Assembly: GCA_034421015.1 (NCBI GenBank) | Contig: DAOUKT010000022.1 | Span: forward strand, 1-64,000 | Source of the DNA: DAOUJW01 sp034421015 | GTDB lineage: Bacteria; Chloroflexota; Dehalococcoidia; Lucifugimonadales; UBA2985 | Length of the DNA: 64,000 nucleotides | Direction: 5' to 3' | Part shown: in pieces, positions 10,344 through 21,069 of the stretch | Numbering within the stretch: position 1 is the first letter of the stretch | Layout of the letters: every line of letters starts with the position of its first letter | Translations under genes and position numbers: made by a program | Notes under the pieces: model-generated | What the model saw: the letters and a program-made list of their open reading frames with translations, nothing else | Told to the model about the DNA's origin: nothing | The model's database searches: none

Positions 10344-11819
10344 CTACCCCAAAAACCTGCGGAGGTGGGCGGCCTCTTCCACGTAGCCCCGTACGTTGAC
10401 GGCTGCGCCCTGCTCGATGCCTGCGCGGATGGCGCTGGTCAGCCCCTCGTGGACGCGGTCGATCTCACCGGCGAACTGCTCCACCAACCGCACGTAGGGC
10501 GCGCCCAGGAGCTCGGCCACGTGTCGCTCGTTGGTGAACCGGAGGGCCGCGTGGAGGTCTTCGTTCAGGCTGGGATACGCCTCCCGGAGGAAGGCGAGGT
10601 CCATTTCGCCCAGGGACGCCAGGCCCAGTAGCTCCGGCGGAACGCCGATGGAGTACAGGGAGGCGGTGAAGCCGATGGCCCGGGGAAGGGTGACTTCACC
10701 CATGCCGTCCAGGGTGCGCCCGTAGCCGAATAGCCCGACGTGGAGCTTGCGCTCCCGGCGCTTGGGAACGTGCGCCGATACCGAGGTGATGACGTGGATC
10801 AGCTTGTGGACAAGGGCCTGGTACTCGGCGGTGGTCTTGCGAATGATGTCAAGGGCGCGCTGGACGTCGATGGCGGGCGGCTCGCTGCGCTCGTGAGCCA
10901 GGATCTGGGCTATGCCGCTCCGTACCGTGTCCTTGTCGTAATCGTACTTGAAGGCGGACTGGACGGTGAAAGTCTGTGCGCTGGGGTACTCCGTCAGGAC
11001 GCGGTTGACGTTGACGGGGGTCAGGTGTCCCCGGAAGGGAACGGAGCCGGCCCCGATAATCGGGTACAGAGGCACACCCCGCCTGACCTCGATCTCGTGG
11101 AGGCGGCGCAGGGCAACCTTGAGCGCCAATTCCGCGGCGGCAACGCCGTAGTTGAGGGCCGGGTCGCTCCTGGCAAGAAACACCCGCTGACCCGGCAGGT
11201 CCCTGTCACGGATGTACTCCTCAAGAATCCGGTCGCAGTTGAATAGGTGCTCAACGTCCTCAATGAGGGGAATGACGCGGACGGCCTTGGGGTAGAACTC
11301 ACCAACCCAGTCCCTGACCACCTGGTCGTCGATGAGCGTCCGGTCCTCCTGGCCGACGATCACGCTGCTGTAGTAGGCCTCCACCAGGGAGAGCTCCTCT
11401 GCCGTGGTGGTGAAGGGAAGAATGACCTCCTGGATGGGCGCCGCGGAGTTGCCCTCGCCGTAGAAGCTGCTGGCCATGTCCCAGGCGGAGGGCACGCTCT
11501 GGAGGGCCTCAACCATGGACTTGGCCATGTCCCGCTCGATGCGGGGGTTGGGCACGCGCAGAGTCAGGGCCACGTCGCGGCCAAGCTGGATGCCCTCGCT
11601 GAAGAAATCAGGGTAGTTGGTGAGCAGCTTCCGCACGACCTGGTTGTCGGCCTCCTTGCCCTCGGAGTCCCACATCTGCTCGTCGCAGCCCAGAGCGTAC
11701 ACGTCGACGGCCTCTGCCACCTCGCCATCTCCCTTGAGGACGCCTGCCTCGTCGGCGAAGGGCGCCGGGGTAGCGTTGTCCGGATGCTGGGTGCTCATTG
11801 CCTTGGGGATCAGGAACAT
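10344..11819 (-). CDS. ppcA: Archaeal-type phosphoenolpyruvate carboxylase
   Basis: The protein has 491 residues, about half the length of the usual bacterial enzyme (~900), and matches the archaeal-type family (PEPcase_2). Its hallmark N-terminus MSTQHPDNATPAPF and GEGNSAAPIQEVILP are clear. It carboxylates PEP to oxaloacetate (EC 4.1.1.31), refilling the TCA cycle. GAGGTGAG lies just before ATG 11819. The S51 peptidase gene ends 25 bp upstream on the same strand, so the two may be cotranscribed. This type is common in archaea and sporadic in bacteria, so lateral transfer in the lineage's past is plausible. Composition here matches the neighbouring core genes. Confidence 0.9.
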   Translation of the reverse strand: MFLIPKAMSTQHPDNATPAPFADEAGVLKGDGEVAEAVDVYALGCDEQMWDSEGKEADNQVVRKLLTNYPDFFSEGIQLGRDVALTLRVPNPRIERDMAKSMVEALQSVPSAWDMASSFYGEGNSAAPIQEVILPFTTTAEELSLVEAYYSSVIVGQEDRTLIDDQVVRDWVGEFYPKAVRVIPLIEDVEHLFNCDRILEEYIRDRDLPGQRVFLARSDPALNYGVAAAELALKVALRRLHEIEVRRGVPLYPIIGAGSVPFRGHLTPVNVNRVLTEYPSAQTFTVQSAFKYDYDKDTVRSGIAQILAHERSEPPAIDVQRALDIIRKTTAEYQALVHKLIHVITSVSAHVPKRRERKLHVGLFGYGRTLDGMGEVTLPRAIGFTASLYSIGVPPELLGLASLGEMDLAFLREAYPSLNEDLHAALRFTNERHVAELLGAPYVRLVEQFAGEIDRVHEGLTSAIRAGIEQGAAVNVRGYVEEAAHLRRFLG

Positions 11820-11844
11820 GGCTCACCTCATTTCGTAGAGAAAC

Positions 11845-12465
11845 CTATTCAACCACTATCACTTCGCCGTCGCGAAGGGCCTTGAAGAGCATCTTGTTGT
11901 CGATGAAATACTGGACGGCCTTTTCGATCAGGGGCGACTCCTCCATGTCCGATCTGTAGTGTGGAGCAATGCAGTAGTCGACGAGGGACAGGCCATCCCA
12001 CACGATTTCCCTGTCGTACCCCTCCGGCACGACAAGAGGGTCGTCCACCAGGTCGATGCCCCGGAGGGTGGGCGCAAGCACACAGCAGCCCGCGCTGTAC
12101 CCGGCGTAAACGAACTCATCGTTGTCCCTGTTGTCCAGCAGGAACCGGTCCAGCCCGCTCTGGCGCATCGCTCTCCTGAGCACGAAGGTGTTGCCGCCTA
12201 TCACCCACAGCATACCAAATCGGGCCATCTCGTCTGCCAGCGAGTCGGGCCGCCCGAAGAAATCGCGCAGGTCCAGGGCCTCCGCCTCCAGGCCCAGCCC
12301 GGCAAGCATCTGGACCTCCCGGTCAACCGAGGCCTGCTTCCTCTCGAATTCGTTGGAGAAATCCAGGGCGCTGAAGACCACGGCCGCTCTCCGGTTGCCC
12401 GGTATCATGGAGACCAGCCTGTCGGTCTCGTTGCCCAGTCCCAGAGATGAGAGATAGAGTTTCAT
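11845..12465 (-). CDS. Peptidase S51 (dipeptidase E / cyanophycinase-like)
   Basis: The protein has 206 residues and a class I glutamine-amidotransferase-like fold. The nucleophile Ser lies in VYAGYSAGCCVLAP (about residue 122), with a candidate catalytic His in IAPHYRSDME. S51 members cleave Asp-X dipeptides or related short substrates in the cytoplasm. The longest frame would begin at 12525, but ATG 12465 gives the family start MKLYLSSLGLGNETD and is preceded by GGGAGC. It lies 25 bp upstream of PEP carboxylase on the same strand; the metabolic link, if any, is unclear. Confidence 0.82.
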   Translation of the reverse strand: MKLYLSSLGLGNETDRLVSMIPGNRRAAVVFSALDFSNEFERKQASVDREVQMLAGLGLEAEALDLRDFFGRPDSLADEMARFGMLWVIGGNTFVLRRAMRQSGLDRFLLDNRDNDEFVYAGYSAGCCVLAPTLRGIDLVDDPLVVPEGYDREIVWDGLSLVDYCIAPHYRSDMEESPLIEKAVQYFIDNKMLFKALRDGEVIVVE

Positions 12466-12612
12466 TGTTCCCAAAGCTCCCGCGTGACCTGGCGTCACGG
12501 TGATGAAGGCTTTTCTTGCGGACAATGCAATTTTAAGAGAAACTAGACGGGAATGCCAGCAACCCGCCGGGGGACCCGGCGCAATCCGAGATGGCAGGGG
12601 ATTCCGATTCTC

Positions 12613-13791
12613 ATGGGCAATGTGTGGGAAGTCCTGTTTGTGGCGTCTCGCCTGGGACTGACGTCATTCGGCGGCCCGATAGCGCACATAGGCTATTTCC
12701 GTGACGAGTACGTGTCCCGCCGTAACTGGCTCGATGAAGACAGGTTTGCGGAGCTTGTGGCCCTCTGCCAGTTCCTCCCCGGCCCGGCCAGCAGCCAGCT
12801 TGGAATCGCCGTGGGCATTACGCGCGCCGGGATACTGGGAGGATTCGCGGCATGGCTCGGCTTCACCCTTCCTTCGGCGGCGGCGCTGGTGCTCTTCGCG
12901 TACGGCGTGCAGGAGTTCAGCGGCGAGGTCACCGACTGGCTTCACGGTCTGAAGATAGTGGCGGCGGCGGTGGTCGCCCTTGCGCTGTGGGGAATGGGAA
13001 GGAACCTTGCGCCGGACAGGACGCGCATTACCATAGCGGTGGCGGCCGCGGCCGCCGTGCTGATGACCGGCGGCATCCTGGCGCAGCTTGCCGTCATAGC
13101 AGGGGGCGCAGCGCTGGGCCTGGCGCTCCTGCGCCCGCCGGACGTCCAGCCCAGGGAAGATTCCACTAGACACGGCGGCGCTGTGCTGGGCGTGGTGGCG
13201 CTGGCCCTGTTCTTCATCCTGCTGCTTGCCCTGCCCATCGCTGCCCGTCTAACGGACAGCACCCTGGTCGCCGTGGCCGACAGCTTCTACAGGTCGGGGT
13301 CGCTTGTGTTCGGCGGAGGGCACGTCGTGCTGCCGCTGCTGGAGGCGGAGGTTGTTCCGCCCGGCTGGGTCACCAGGGACGAGTTCCTGGCGGGATACGG
13401 GGCGGCCCAGGCGGTGCCGGGCCCGCTGTTTACATTCTCCTCATACCTGGGCACTGTGATCGACGTTGGAACGCCGAGGTGGGTGGGAGGCCTCGCAGCC
13501 CTGGGGGCGATCTACGTACCGTCCTTCCTGCTGGTGATGGGGGTGCTGCCATTCTGGGAGCGACTACGGGGCTTCACCCTGGTGAGGAAGGGACTGATGG
13601 GCGTGAACGCTGCGGTGGTCGGCCTGCTGCTGGCCGCGCTCTACGATCCGGTGTGGACCAGCGCGGTCAAGGCCCCGGAGGACTTCGCGCTGGCGGCGGG
13701 GGCCTTTGTGCTGCTGGCGTTCTGGAGGACGCCGCCGTGGGTGGTGGTGCTGCTGACTGCGGCCGGCGGCGCGCTCATCGCGGTGTACTAG
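12613..13791 (+). CDS. chrA: Chromate transporter family protein (ChrA, two-domain)
   Basis: The protein has 392 residues from ATG 12613 (an upstream in-frame ATG at 12553 would add 20). Two homologous CHR halves of about five membrane segments each are visible. Half one has GLTSFGGPIAHIGYF and LCQFLPGPASSQLG; half two has SGSLVFGGGHVVLPLL and GYGAAQAVPGPLFTFSSYLG. Long-chain ChrA proteins export chromate, probably by proton exchange, but many homologues act on sulfate or have no tested substrate. The start is chosen because CAGGGGA lies about 8 bp upstream and residues 1-12 match where the family usually begins. It is divergent from the S51-PEPC unit. Confidence 0.85.
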   Translation: MGNVWEVLFVASRLGLTSFGGPIAHIGYFRDEYVSRRNWLDEDRFAELVALCQFLPGPASSQLGIAVGITRAGILGGFAAWLGFTLPSAAALVLFAYGVQEFSGEVTDWLHGLKIVAAAVVALALWGMGRNLAPDRTRITIAVAAAAAVLMTGGILAQLAVIAGGAALGLALLRPPDVQPREDSTRHGGAVLGVVALALFFILLLALPIAARLTDSTLVAVADSFYRSGSLVFGGGHVVLPLLEAEVVPPGWVTRDEFLAGYGAAQAVPGPLFTFSSYLGTVIDVGTPRWVGGLAALGAIYVPSFLLVMGVLPFWERLRGFTLVRKGLMGVNAAVVGLLLAALYDPVWTSAVKAPEDFALAAGAFVLLAFWRTPPWVVVLLTAAGGALIAVY

Positions 13792-13882
13792 GAGGCCCGG
13801 CGGCGGGCTGGATTTCGGAATCTGCGCCTGTGGGGTGGGGGTAGTCCTCCAGCTCTTCCAGGGACTCTGGATTCCTGCCTTC

Positions 13883-14046
13883 GGAGACCTTTGCGTAACT
13901 GCGGCGGCATGCCAGAGGAAATACGTTTATCGTCATTCCCGCGAAAGCGGGAATCTATTTACTTCTATATCGGGCCACCTGGATTCCTGCTTCCGCAGGA
14001 ATGGTCGGGAGGCGCGCGCCTCAGTCGAGGTTATTCAAATGTCTCC
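13883..14046. repeat. Dispersed inverted-repeat element, family 2
   Basis: This 164-bp element lies in the 357-bp chrA-uvrB gap, which holds no gene. It starts GGAGACCTTTGCGTAACT and ends GGTTATTCAAATGTCTCC, so its ends form imperfect inverted repeats. Inside are two hairpins (CATTCCCGCGAAAGCGGGAAT and ATTCCTGCTTCCGCAGGAAT type). Its reverse complement matches the element at 17125-17286. The position between convergent genes suggests a tolerated insertion or a bidirectional terminator role. Confidence 0.75.
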
Positions 14047-14148
14047 CTGCGCAAGGAATGGTCGGCTTGGGAAAGACGTGATCAACCCGGGACCACCCCT
14101 GGGCAGGCAGGGGTCTATCTCCAATCCCAATAGGGAATCAGGGCGCGC

Positions 14149-16167
<2,019 letters not shown>

Positions 16168-16211
16168 TTGTCGACCCGCCTATGCTCCTGAATGCAGTCA
16201 GCATACCAAAA

Positions 16212-16979
16212 TCAGAGGTCTGGTGTCGCTATCCACACCATCTCTTCGCTCGTTTCGTCGAAGGGGCTGCGTTCGAAGTCTCCGTAGAGAGCCTCAATGC
16301 GGAAGCCGGACAGCTCCAGCAAGTGCTGCGCCTCGAAACGGTGGATGTAGCGCATCTGGAAGTCGCGGTACAGCCTCCTGACCACCTCCCCCTCCGAGTC
16401 CACCTCATCCATTATGGTGCGGGCGCTGTTTACCTGGCTGTGGTTGTCGAACCGGTTCTGGTGCCAGATGACCAGGCGTTGACCAGTCTCCGGATGAGGG
16501 ACGTCCATGTAGTGGAAGGGAGTGCTGGCGTCATCGGTGAGCATACCCAGATCCGGCACGAAGACGTCGAAGACCAGCCTGCCGCCGGGCGCAAGGTGGG
16601 ACCTAATGCGGCTCAGGCAGCTGCGCTGTTCCTCGACGCTCAACAGTGACAGAAACCCCCGGAAGGGTATGATGACAAGGGCGAACTCGCGGCCCAGGGA
16701 GTAGTCACGCATGTCGCCGTGGGTCCAGGTGATGCGGCCATCGGCCTGCAGCGCTTCCGACTTTGCCCGGGCCACTTTCAGCATCTCCGTCGAGCTCTCC
16801 AGCCCGACGATCTCTACGCCGCTCCGGGCTATGGGCAGGGTTATTCTGCCGGTGCCGCTGCCAAGCTCCAGGACGGGGCCGCCTGAGTCGACGGCCTCCT
16901 CCACGTAGAAGGGGACGTCGTCCTGCTTTTCGGCGAAGACCCAGTCATAAATGCCGGCCCACTGGTCAAAGGTTGTCAT
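16212..16979 (-). CDS. Class I SAM-dependent methyltransferase
   Basis: The protein has 255 residues. Motif I is VLELGSGTGRI (residues 35-45), the acidic residue ending strand 2 is in VGLESSTEML, and HGDMRDYSLG is the adenine-binding segment. The C-terminal strand region (FDNHSQVNSARTIMDEVD) fits the small-molecule methyltransferases with an extra beta insertion. No substrate can be assigned. It lies upstream of uvrB on the same strand with a 44-bp gap and may be cotranscribed. Confidence 0.85.
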   Translation of the reverse strand: MTTFDQWAGIYDWVFAEKQDDVPFYVEEAVDSGGPVLELGSGTGRITLPIARSGVEIVGLESSTEMLKVARAKSEALQADGRITWTHGDMRDYSLGREFALVIIPFRGFLSLLSVEEQRSCLSRIRSHLAPGGRLVFDVFVPDLGMLTDDASTPFHYMDVPHPETGQRLVIWHQNRFDNHSQVNSARTIMDEVDSEGEVVRRLYRDFQMRYIHRFEAQHLLELSGFRIEALYGDFERSPFDETSEEMVWIATPDL

Positions 16980-17124
16980 TGGCTTCGTTCCCGGAGACCC
17001 TAGCGCGACTTAGCCCGTCTTGAGTCAGGGATCCCAATATGTCGTTCCTGCGAAAGGAGGAACCTAAAGCATTCGTCTGCTAACCTACGATGTGTCGGGC
17101 GTAGTACCCTAGATTCCTGCTTTC

Positions 17125-17286
17125 GGAGACCTTTGAATAACCTCAGTTGGAGCGATTTCTCTTCGTCACCCCTGCGAAAGCAGGGGTCTAGAGCGTCCTG
17201 ATAGGCGACTTCAGATTCCCGCTTTCGCGGGAATGACGATAAACGTAGCTCCCTGAAGATGCCGCCGTAGTTACGCAAAGGTCTCC
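17125..17286. repeat. Dispersed inverted-repeat element, family 2
   Basis: This 162-bp element lies in the 354-bp gap (16980-17333) that otherwise holds no gene. The ends are GGAGACCTTTGAATAACC and GTTACGCAAAGGTCTCC, inverted copies of each other, and the flanks ATTCCTGCTTTC and TTTCGCAGGAAT continue the symmetry. Internal hairpins CCCCTGCGAAAGCAGGGG and TTCCCGCTTTCGCGGGAA are perfect or nearly so. The reverse complement of 13883-14046 aligns over most of its length. The shared terminal sequence with the family 1 elements suggests mobilisation by the same transposase. Confidence 0.75.
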
Positions 17287-17333
17287 TTTCGCAGGAATGA
17301 CGGAAGAGGCGGCTTGAGCATACCGCCGCCGGG

Positions 17334-18089
17334 TCAGCCCTTGTACTGCTCCAGGGCCTCGTCCGAGAAGTCCGCGTTGGTGTACACCTTCTGGACGTCG
17401 TCCAACTCATCCAGCCTGTCCAGCAGGCGAAGGGTCTGCAGCGCCTCGGAAGATCCCAACTCAACCGTGCTCTTGGGGACCATTGAAAGCTCGGCGGAGG
17501 TCACCGTCACCCCGGCGTCGTCCAGCGCCTTTCTGAGCGCGTCGAAGGTCTCCAGCCCGGCGTAGATCTCCAGGTAGGCCCCGTCCAGCTGGAAGTCCTC
17601 GGCGCCTGCGTCGATGGCCACCAATGCCATGTCCTCCCCCTCATCCGGGGCCACTTCCGCCGTTATCACGCCCCTGGACTCGAAGTTCCAGGCCACGCAG
17701 CCAACCTCGCCAAGGCTGCCGCCGGCCTTGGTGAAAGTGGAGCGCACGTCGGAGCTGGTGCGGTTCTTGTTGTCGCTCAGGGTGTGGAGCATGATGGCCA
17801 CGCCGCCCGGCCCGTACCCCTCGTATGTCGCCTCGAACAGGGCGTCGCCGGAACCGTCGCTGCCACCTGAGCCGCGTTTGATGGCCCGCTCGATGTTGTC
17901 CAGTGGCATGTTGTTGTCCCTGGCCTTCTGGACGGCTAGGCGGAGGCGCACGTTCATTTCAGGGTTTGGATCGCCCTGCCTGGCGGCCACGGTGATTTCA
18001 CGAGCCAGCTTTGTGAACAACTGGCCGCGTCGGGCGTCGGTGACTCCCTTCTGGTGCTTGATTGTGGACCACTTTGAATGACCTGACAT
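17334..18089 (-). CDS. yebC: YebC/PmpR family protein
   Basis: The protein has 251 residues and full family length, starting MSGHSKWSTIKHQKGVTDARR. It contains the RGSGG loop (AIKRGSGGSDGSG) and YEGYGPGGVA, diagnostic of YebC. The family was described as a transcriptional regulator. More recent work links YebC-type proteins to translation of proline-rich stretches on the ribosome, so a plain regulator label may be wrong. ATG 18089 begins the canonical N-terminus. It is divergent from the PAC2 gene, 130 bp away. Confidence 0.95.
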   Translation of the reverse strand: MSGHSKWSTIKHQKGVTDARRGQLFTKLAREITVAARQGDPNPEMNVRLRLAVQKARDNNMPLDNIERAIKRGSGGSDGSGDALFEATYEGYGPGGVAIMLHTLSDNKNRTSSDVRSTFTKAGGSLGEVGCVAWNFESRGVITAEVAPDEGEDMALVAIDAGAEDFQLDGAYLEIYAGLETFDALRKALDDAGVTVTSAELSMVPKSTVELGSSEALQTLRLLDRLDELDDVQKVYTNADFSDEALEQYKG

Positions 18090-18219
18090 TGCTTGTACCT
18101 TCTATCGAAACTTCAAGCGGATTCCATTACGAATTTTAGCATTGTCTTCCGAGAAGGTCAAAATGTGTAAATCCCGGCGGATTGCTAAATTCCTTTTCGT
18201 GTGTCAAGATATACACATT

Positions 18220-19116
18220 ATGAGGATAGGCGCTTTCGAGATACAAGAGCCACTTCCGGAGTTCAAAGACCTTCACGCGATCGCCCTCCTTCACCCCTGG
18301 GTTGATGCAGGCAGCGTTGGCACACTGGCCCTGGAGAGGCTGGAAAGCCACCTGGGGGCAAAGGAGCTTGGGAAGCTTCACAGGCCCGGCAACTTCTTCG
18401 ACTTCACGCGGTATCGTCCCACGTCCAAGTTTGTGGACGGCCAGCGCGTCGTGGTTGTGCCCAACACCAGCTTGTACTACGCCCGGCAGGAGAACGGCCA
18501 GGATCTGTTGTTCGTTCACCTGATGGAGCCTCACGCCTACGCGGAGAGGTACATCCAGTCAGTTGTGGAGATATTCAAGGCGCTGGACATCAAGCGCTAC
18601 TGCCGGATAAGCGGTATGTACAACGCCGTGCCTCACACCCGCCCTCTGAGGGTTACCGGGTCGCCGGAGCTTGAGAATCTGCCGGGGATGGCCGGGCTCA
18701 TAACTCCACGCACTCCCGGGGGAGGCTACCAGGGCCCTACCAGCATCATGAACTCCGTCACGGAGGAGCTTGAAAAGCTGGGCACGGAGAACATCAGCTT
18801 CATGGTGCACCTGCCCCACTACCTCAGCCTGGAAGAGGACTACGCGGGCACTGCGCGGCTGATGGAGGTGCTCTGCGCCCTCTACGACTTCCCCCAGCAT
18901 TTGGCCGAGACCGAGCGCGGCGAGAGGCAATATCGAGAGGTCGCCGCCGAGGTTGAGCGCAACTCCCAGGTCAAGGCCCTCGTCACCCAGCTTGAGGAGT
19001 ACTACGACTCCCAACAGTCCTCCACGCCGGAGCAGCAGGAGGAGCAGGACGTTTCGCCACTGTCGCCGGACATTGAGCGGTTCCTCCGGGACGTTGGAGG
19101 CCGGCTGGACAGCTAG
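18220..19116 (+). CDS. PAC2-family (proteasome assembly chaperone-like) protein
   Basis: The protein has 298 residues. The PAC2 fold is recognised from HPWVDAGSVGTLALERL near the start, the FVHLMEPH strand, and the PGGGYQGPTSIMNSV and YCRISGMYNAVPHTRP segments. The C-terminal 60 residues are charged and helical, rich in Gln/Glu. In eukaryotes and archaea PAC2 proteins help proteasome assembly; the role of bacterial members is unproven. ATG 18220 is preferred over the longer frame from 18142 because the family begins there (MRIGAFEIQEPLP), although no strong ribosome site is visible. Confidence 0.75.
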   Translation: MRIGAFEIQEPLPEFKDLHAIALLHPWVDAGSVGTLALERLESHLGAKELGKLHRPGNFFDFTRYRPTSKFVDGQRVVVVPNTSLYYARQENGQDLLFVHLMEPHAYAERYIQSVVEIFKALDIKRYCRISGMYNAVPHTRPLRVTGSPELENLPGMAGLITPRTPGGGYQGPTSIMNSVTEELEKLGTENISFMVHLPHYLSLEEDYAGTARLMEVLCALYDFPQHLAETERGERQYREVAAEVERNSQVKALVTQLEEYYDSQQSSTPEQQEEQDVSPLSPDIERFLRDVGGRLDS

Positions 19117-19215
19117 GTCCACTAAACTGGATATAACCAAGAACCTTCTAGTTGAGGTTTAGGTTGGTGCTGCAGTCGGTTGAGGGCGGAGTCCTTCGGC
19201 AGTAGAGAATTAACT

Positions 19216-19560
19216 GTGGCAAGACGACGAAATCTGTCAACTCTTTTGACAGCCGTCGAATCGGCGCAATCCAGAAGCGAGAAGGCCATCGCACATTACA
19301 ATCTTGGCCTTTTTCACGATAACAACGGCCGAGAGGCGGAGGCTATCCCTCACTACAAGGCCGCACTGGAGTTGGGCCTTGATGACGCGACACGACCTCA
19401 AGCCCTTGCTTGGTTGGCTAGTAGCCTATACAAGACCGGTGCTCTGGAGGAGGCTACCAGACGAGTGCAACAGTCGCGATCCTTGGCAAGCGACGCAAGT
19501 TTAGTGCGGTTTCTAGCTAATCTGGAGAAGCGAATCCTGAGGCGTGGGCGAGTTTCTTGA
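19216..19560 (+). CDS. Small TPR-repeat protein
   Basis: The protein has 114 residues from GTG 19216; a TTG at 19180 would add 12 residues. It contains about two and a half tetratricopeptide helix pairs (KAIAHYNLGLFHDNNGREAEAIPHY and a following LGLDDATRPQALAWLA unit), matching short stand-alone TPR proteins. TPRs bind peptides; no partner is evident. It is followed by 148 bp and then the GIY-YIG-like cassette on the same strand, and may lead that transcript. Its codon use is more ordinary than that of the following genes. Confidence 0.65.
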   Translation: MARRRNLSTLLTAVESAQSRSEKAIAHYNLGLFHDNNGREAEAIPHYKAALELGLDDATRPQALAWLASSLYKTGALEEATRRVQQSRSLASDASLVRFLANLEKRILRRGRVS

Positions 19561-19708
19561 TGCCTAGGGGTACTAGCGCACCTGGCGTCACATGGTAGAC
19601 GAGCTTATTTGTACCGGCCTTCGTCAATGTGGTGATGGACCACCCGGACGAGCCTTGGGGAGCGAGCTACTACCCGCGAGTGGGATAAGACGTAGGGAGG
19701 CTTTCCAA

Positions 19709-20386
19709 ATGTCACGTTTAGAAGACTTGAAGCGATTCTATGAAATACTCGGCAAGTTAGAGCATAGAATCGGGGGTGCGCGAGTATTGGCGGACTGTGA
19801 CGGACGTATGGAATGGCCTCAAAAGGGCGTCTACTTCTTCCGAGAGCCCGGTGAGGAACGCTCTGATACGGGTAATGGCTTAAGGATAGTGCGCGTTGGC
19901 ACTCATGCTACTACAGGCAAGTCAGACACCAAATTGTGGGGTCGGCTTAAGCAGCACAAGGGGAACGATAACACAGGTGGTGGTAATCACAGGGGCTCGG
20001 TATTTAGACGGGAAGTAGGATTAGCTCTGATTAAACGGGATGGCATAGAAATGCCTATGTGGGAGACTCGCCGTACAGCGCCGCGTTCTATTAGAGAAAG
20101 CGAGGTGTACCTGGAGCAGGCGGTCAGCAAAGTTATACGCGCTATGCCGTTTCTGTGGGTTGCTATAGAGGATAGGGCTTTGAGGGGACACATAGAGCAA
20201 GGTACCATTGCCTTGCTCAGTAACTACGCTAAGATCGCGCTCGACGCGCCTTCTGATAACTGGCTAGGCGGTTGTTCTCCTCTCCCCAAGATACAAGGTT
20301 CTGGCTTGTGGAACTCCGATTTTGTTGATGCCTCATACCCCCCAGAGTTTCTCGATGAATTGGAAACCGCCGTAAATGAGGTGTGA
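19709..20386 (+). CDS. GIY-YIG-like nuclease-fold protein
   Basis: The protein has 225 residues. KGVYFFREPGE, followed by RIVRVGTHATTGK, LWGRLKQHKG and FRREVGLALI, resembles the GIY-YIG order: GVY strand, V-x-V-G strand, conserved Arg, His. Near the end SESEVYLEQAVS-type sequence supplies a candidate Glu metal ligand. The start ATG 19709 has GTAGGGAGG 8 bp upstream; the longer frame from 19592 lacks that. Its stop overlaps the GTG start of the next gene (GTGA), so the two are translationally coupled. AT-rich composition against the surroundings suggests lateral acquisition. DNA cleavage is a fold-based guess. Confidence 0.6.
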   Translation: MSRLEDLKRFYEILGKLEHRIGGARVLADCDGRMEWPQKGVYFFREPGEERSDTGNGLRIVRVGTHATTGKSDTKLWGRLKQHKGNDNTGGGNHRGSVFRREVGLALIKRDGIEMPMWETRRTAPRSIRESEVYLEQAVSKVIRAMPFLWVAIEDRALRGHIEQGTIALLSNYAKIALDAPSDNWLGGCSPLPKIQGSGLWNSDFVDASYPPEFLDELETAVNEV

Positions 20387-21069
20387 GTAGAGAGATGATT
20401 GTCGTTATATCATGCGCCGGAAGCAAGAGAAAAGAAGCCGGCCGGCTGAAGGATAAAGACGGGACTCCGGTAGAGTTTGTGGCACACCCACGAGAAGTGC
20501 CTGACAACCCTGCGTCCATCTACGTGCGTCCGGATGACCAATCAGGCTACGGTATTTCCTGGAGGGATAAGCTGCTGGATTACAACCGGAAGTACCAAGA
20601 TACCGGATACAACCCTGATGACCTCCTGCCAGCGTGGCAGCTATACAAGAACTCCATATATAGCAAGTTGGTGAACAAATATGGCGCTGAAAATACTTAC
20701 ATCCTCTCGGCTGGGTGGGGTCTGATTAAGTCCGATTTTTTGACGCCACACTACGACATCACCTTTTCCTCAAACTCCAAAGTAGAGCAATACAAGCGGA
20801 GATACAGGAAAGATAAATTTGAAGATTGGAACTGCCTTCCAAAAGATCCCAAAGGCCCAATAGTGTTTTTGGGCGGTAATAACTACCGGCCGTTGTTTTG
20901 CACATTGGCTGAATCTAGGGATTGCCGGAAGGTCGTGTTCTATAAAGCCCAGGAGCAACCAGAAGCCCCTGGCTGCGATCTCAAGAGGTACAACACTAAA
21001 ACGAATACCAATTGGCACTACCAGTGCGCCTGGGACTTAATTGAAGGTAAGATAAGCATAAATGAATGA
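20383..21069 (+). CDS. YaaA/DUF6884-like protein
   Basis: The protein has 228 residues and starts at GTG overlapping the previous stop. It begins IVVISCAGSKRK and has LPAWQLYKNSIYSKL and YILSAGWGLIKSDFLTPHYD, the S-C-x-x-x-K and S-A-x-x-G-L blocks shared with YaaA-like and DUF6884 proteins. YaaA of E. coli binds DNA and protects against peroxide stress; DUF6884 members in mobile islands have no settled function. The middle gene of a three-gene overlapping cassette, it overlaps the XRE gene by 8 bp. Composition is visibly AT-rich. Confidence 0.65.
   Translation: MSREMIVVISCAGSKRKEAGRLKDKDGTPVEFVAHPREVPDNPASIYVRPDDQSGYGISWRDKLLDYNRKYQDTGYNPDDLLPAWQLYKNSIYSKLVNKYGAENTYILSAGWGLIKSDFLTPHYDITFSSNSKVEQYKRRYRKDKFEDWNCLPKDPKGPIVFLGGNNYRPLFCTLAESRDCRKVVFYKAQEQPEAPGCDLKRYNTKTNTNWHYQCAWDLIEGKISINE

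Noticed and set aside
12553..12612. A 20-residue longer N-terminus for ChrA
   Set aside because: The extra residues are basic and unlike the family start, and the downstream ATG 12613 has better ribosome-site spacing.
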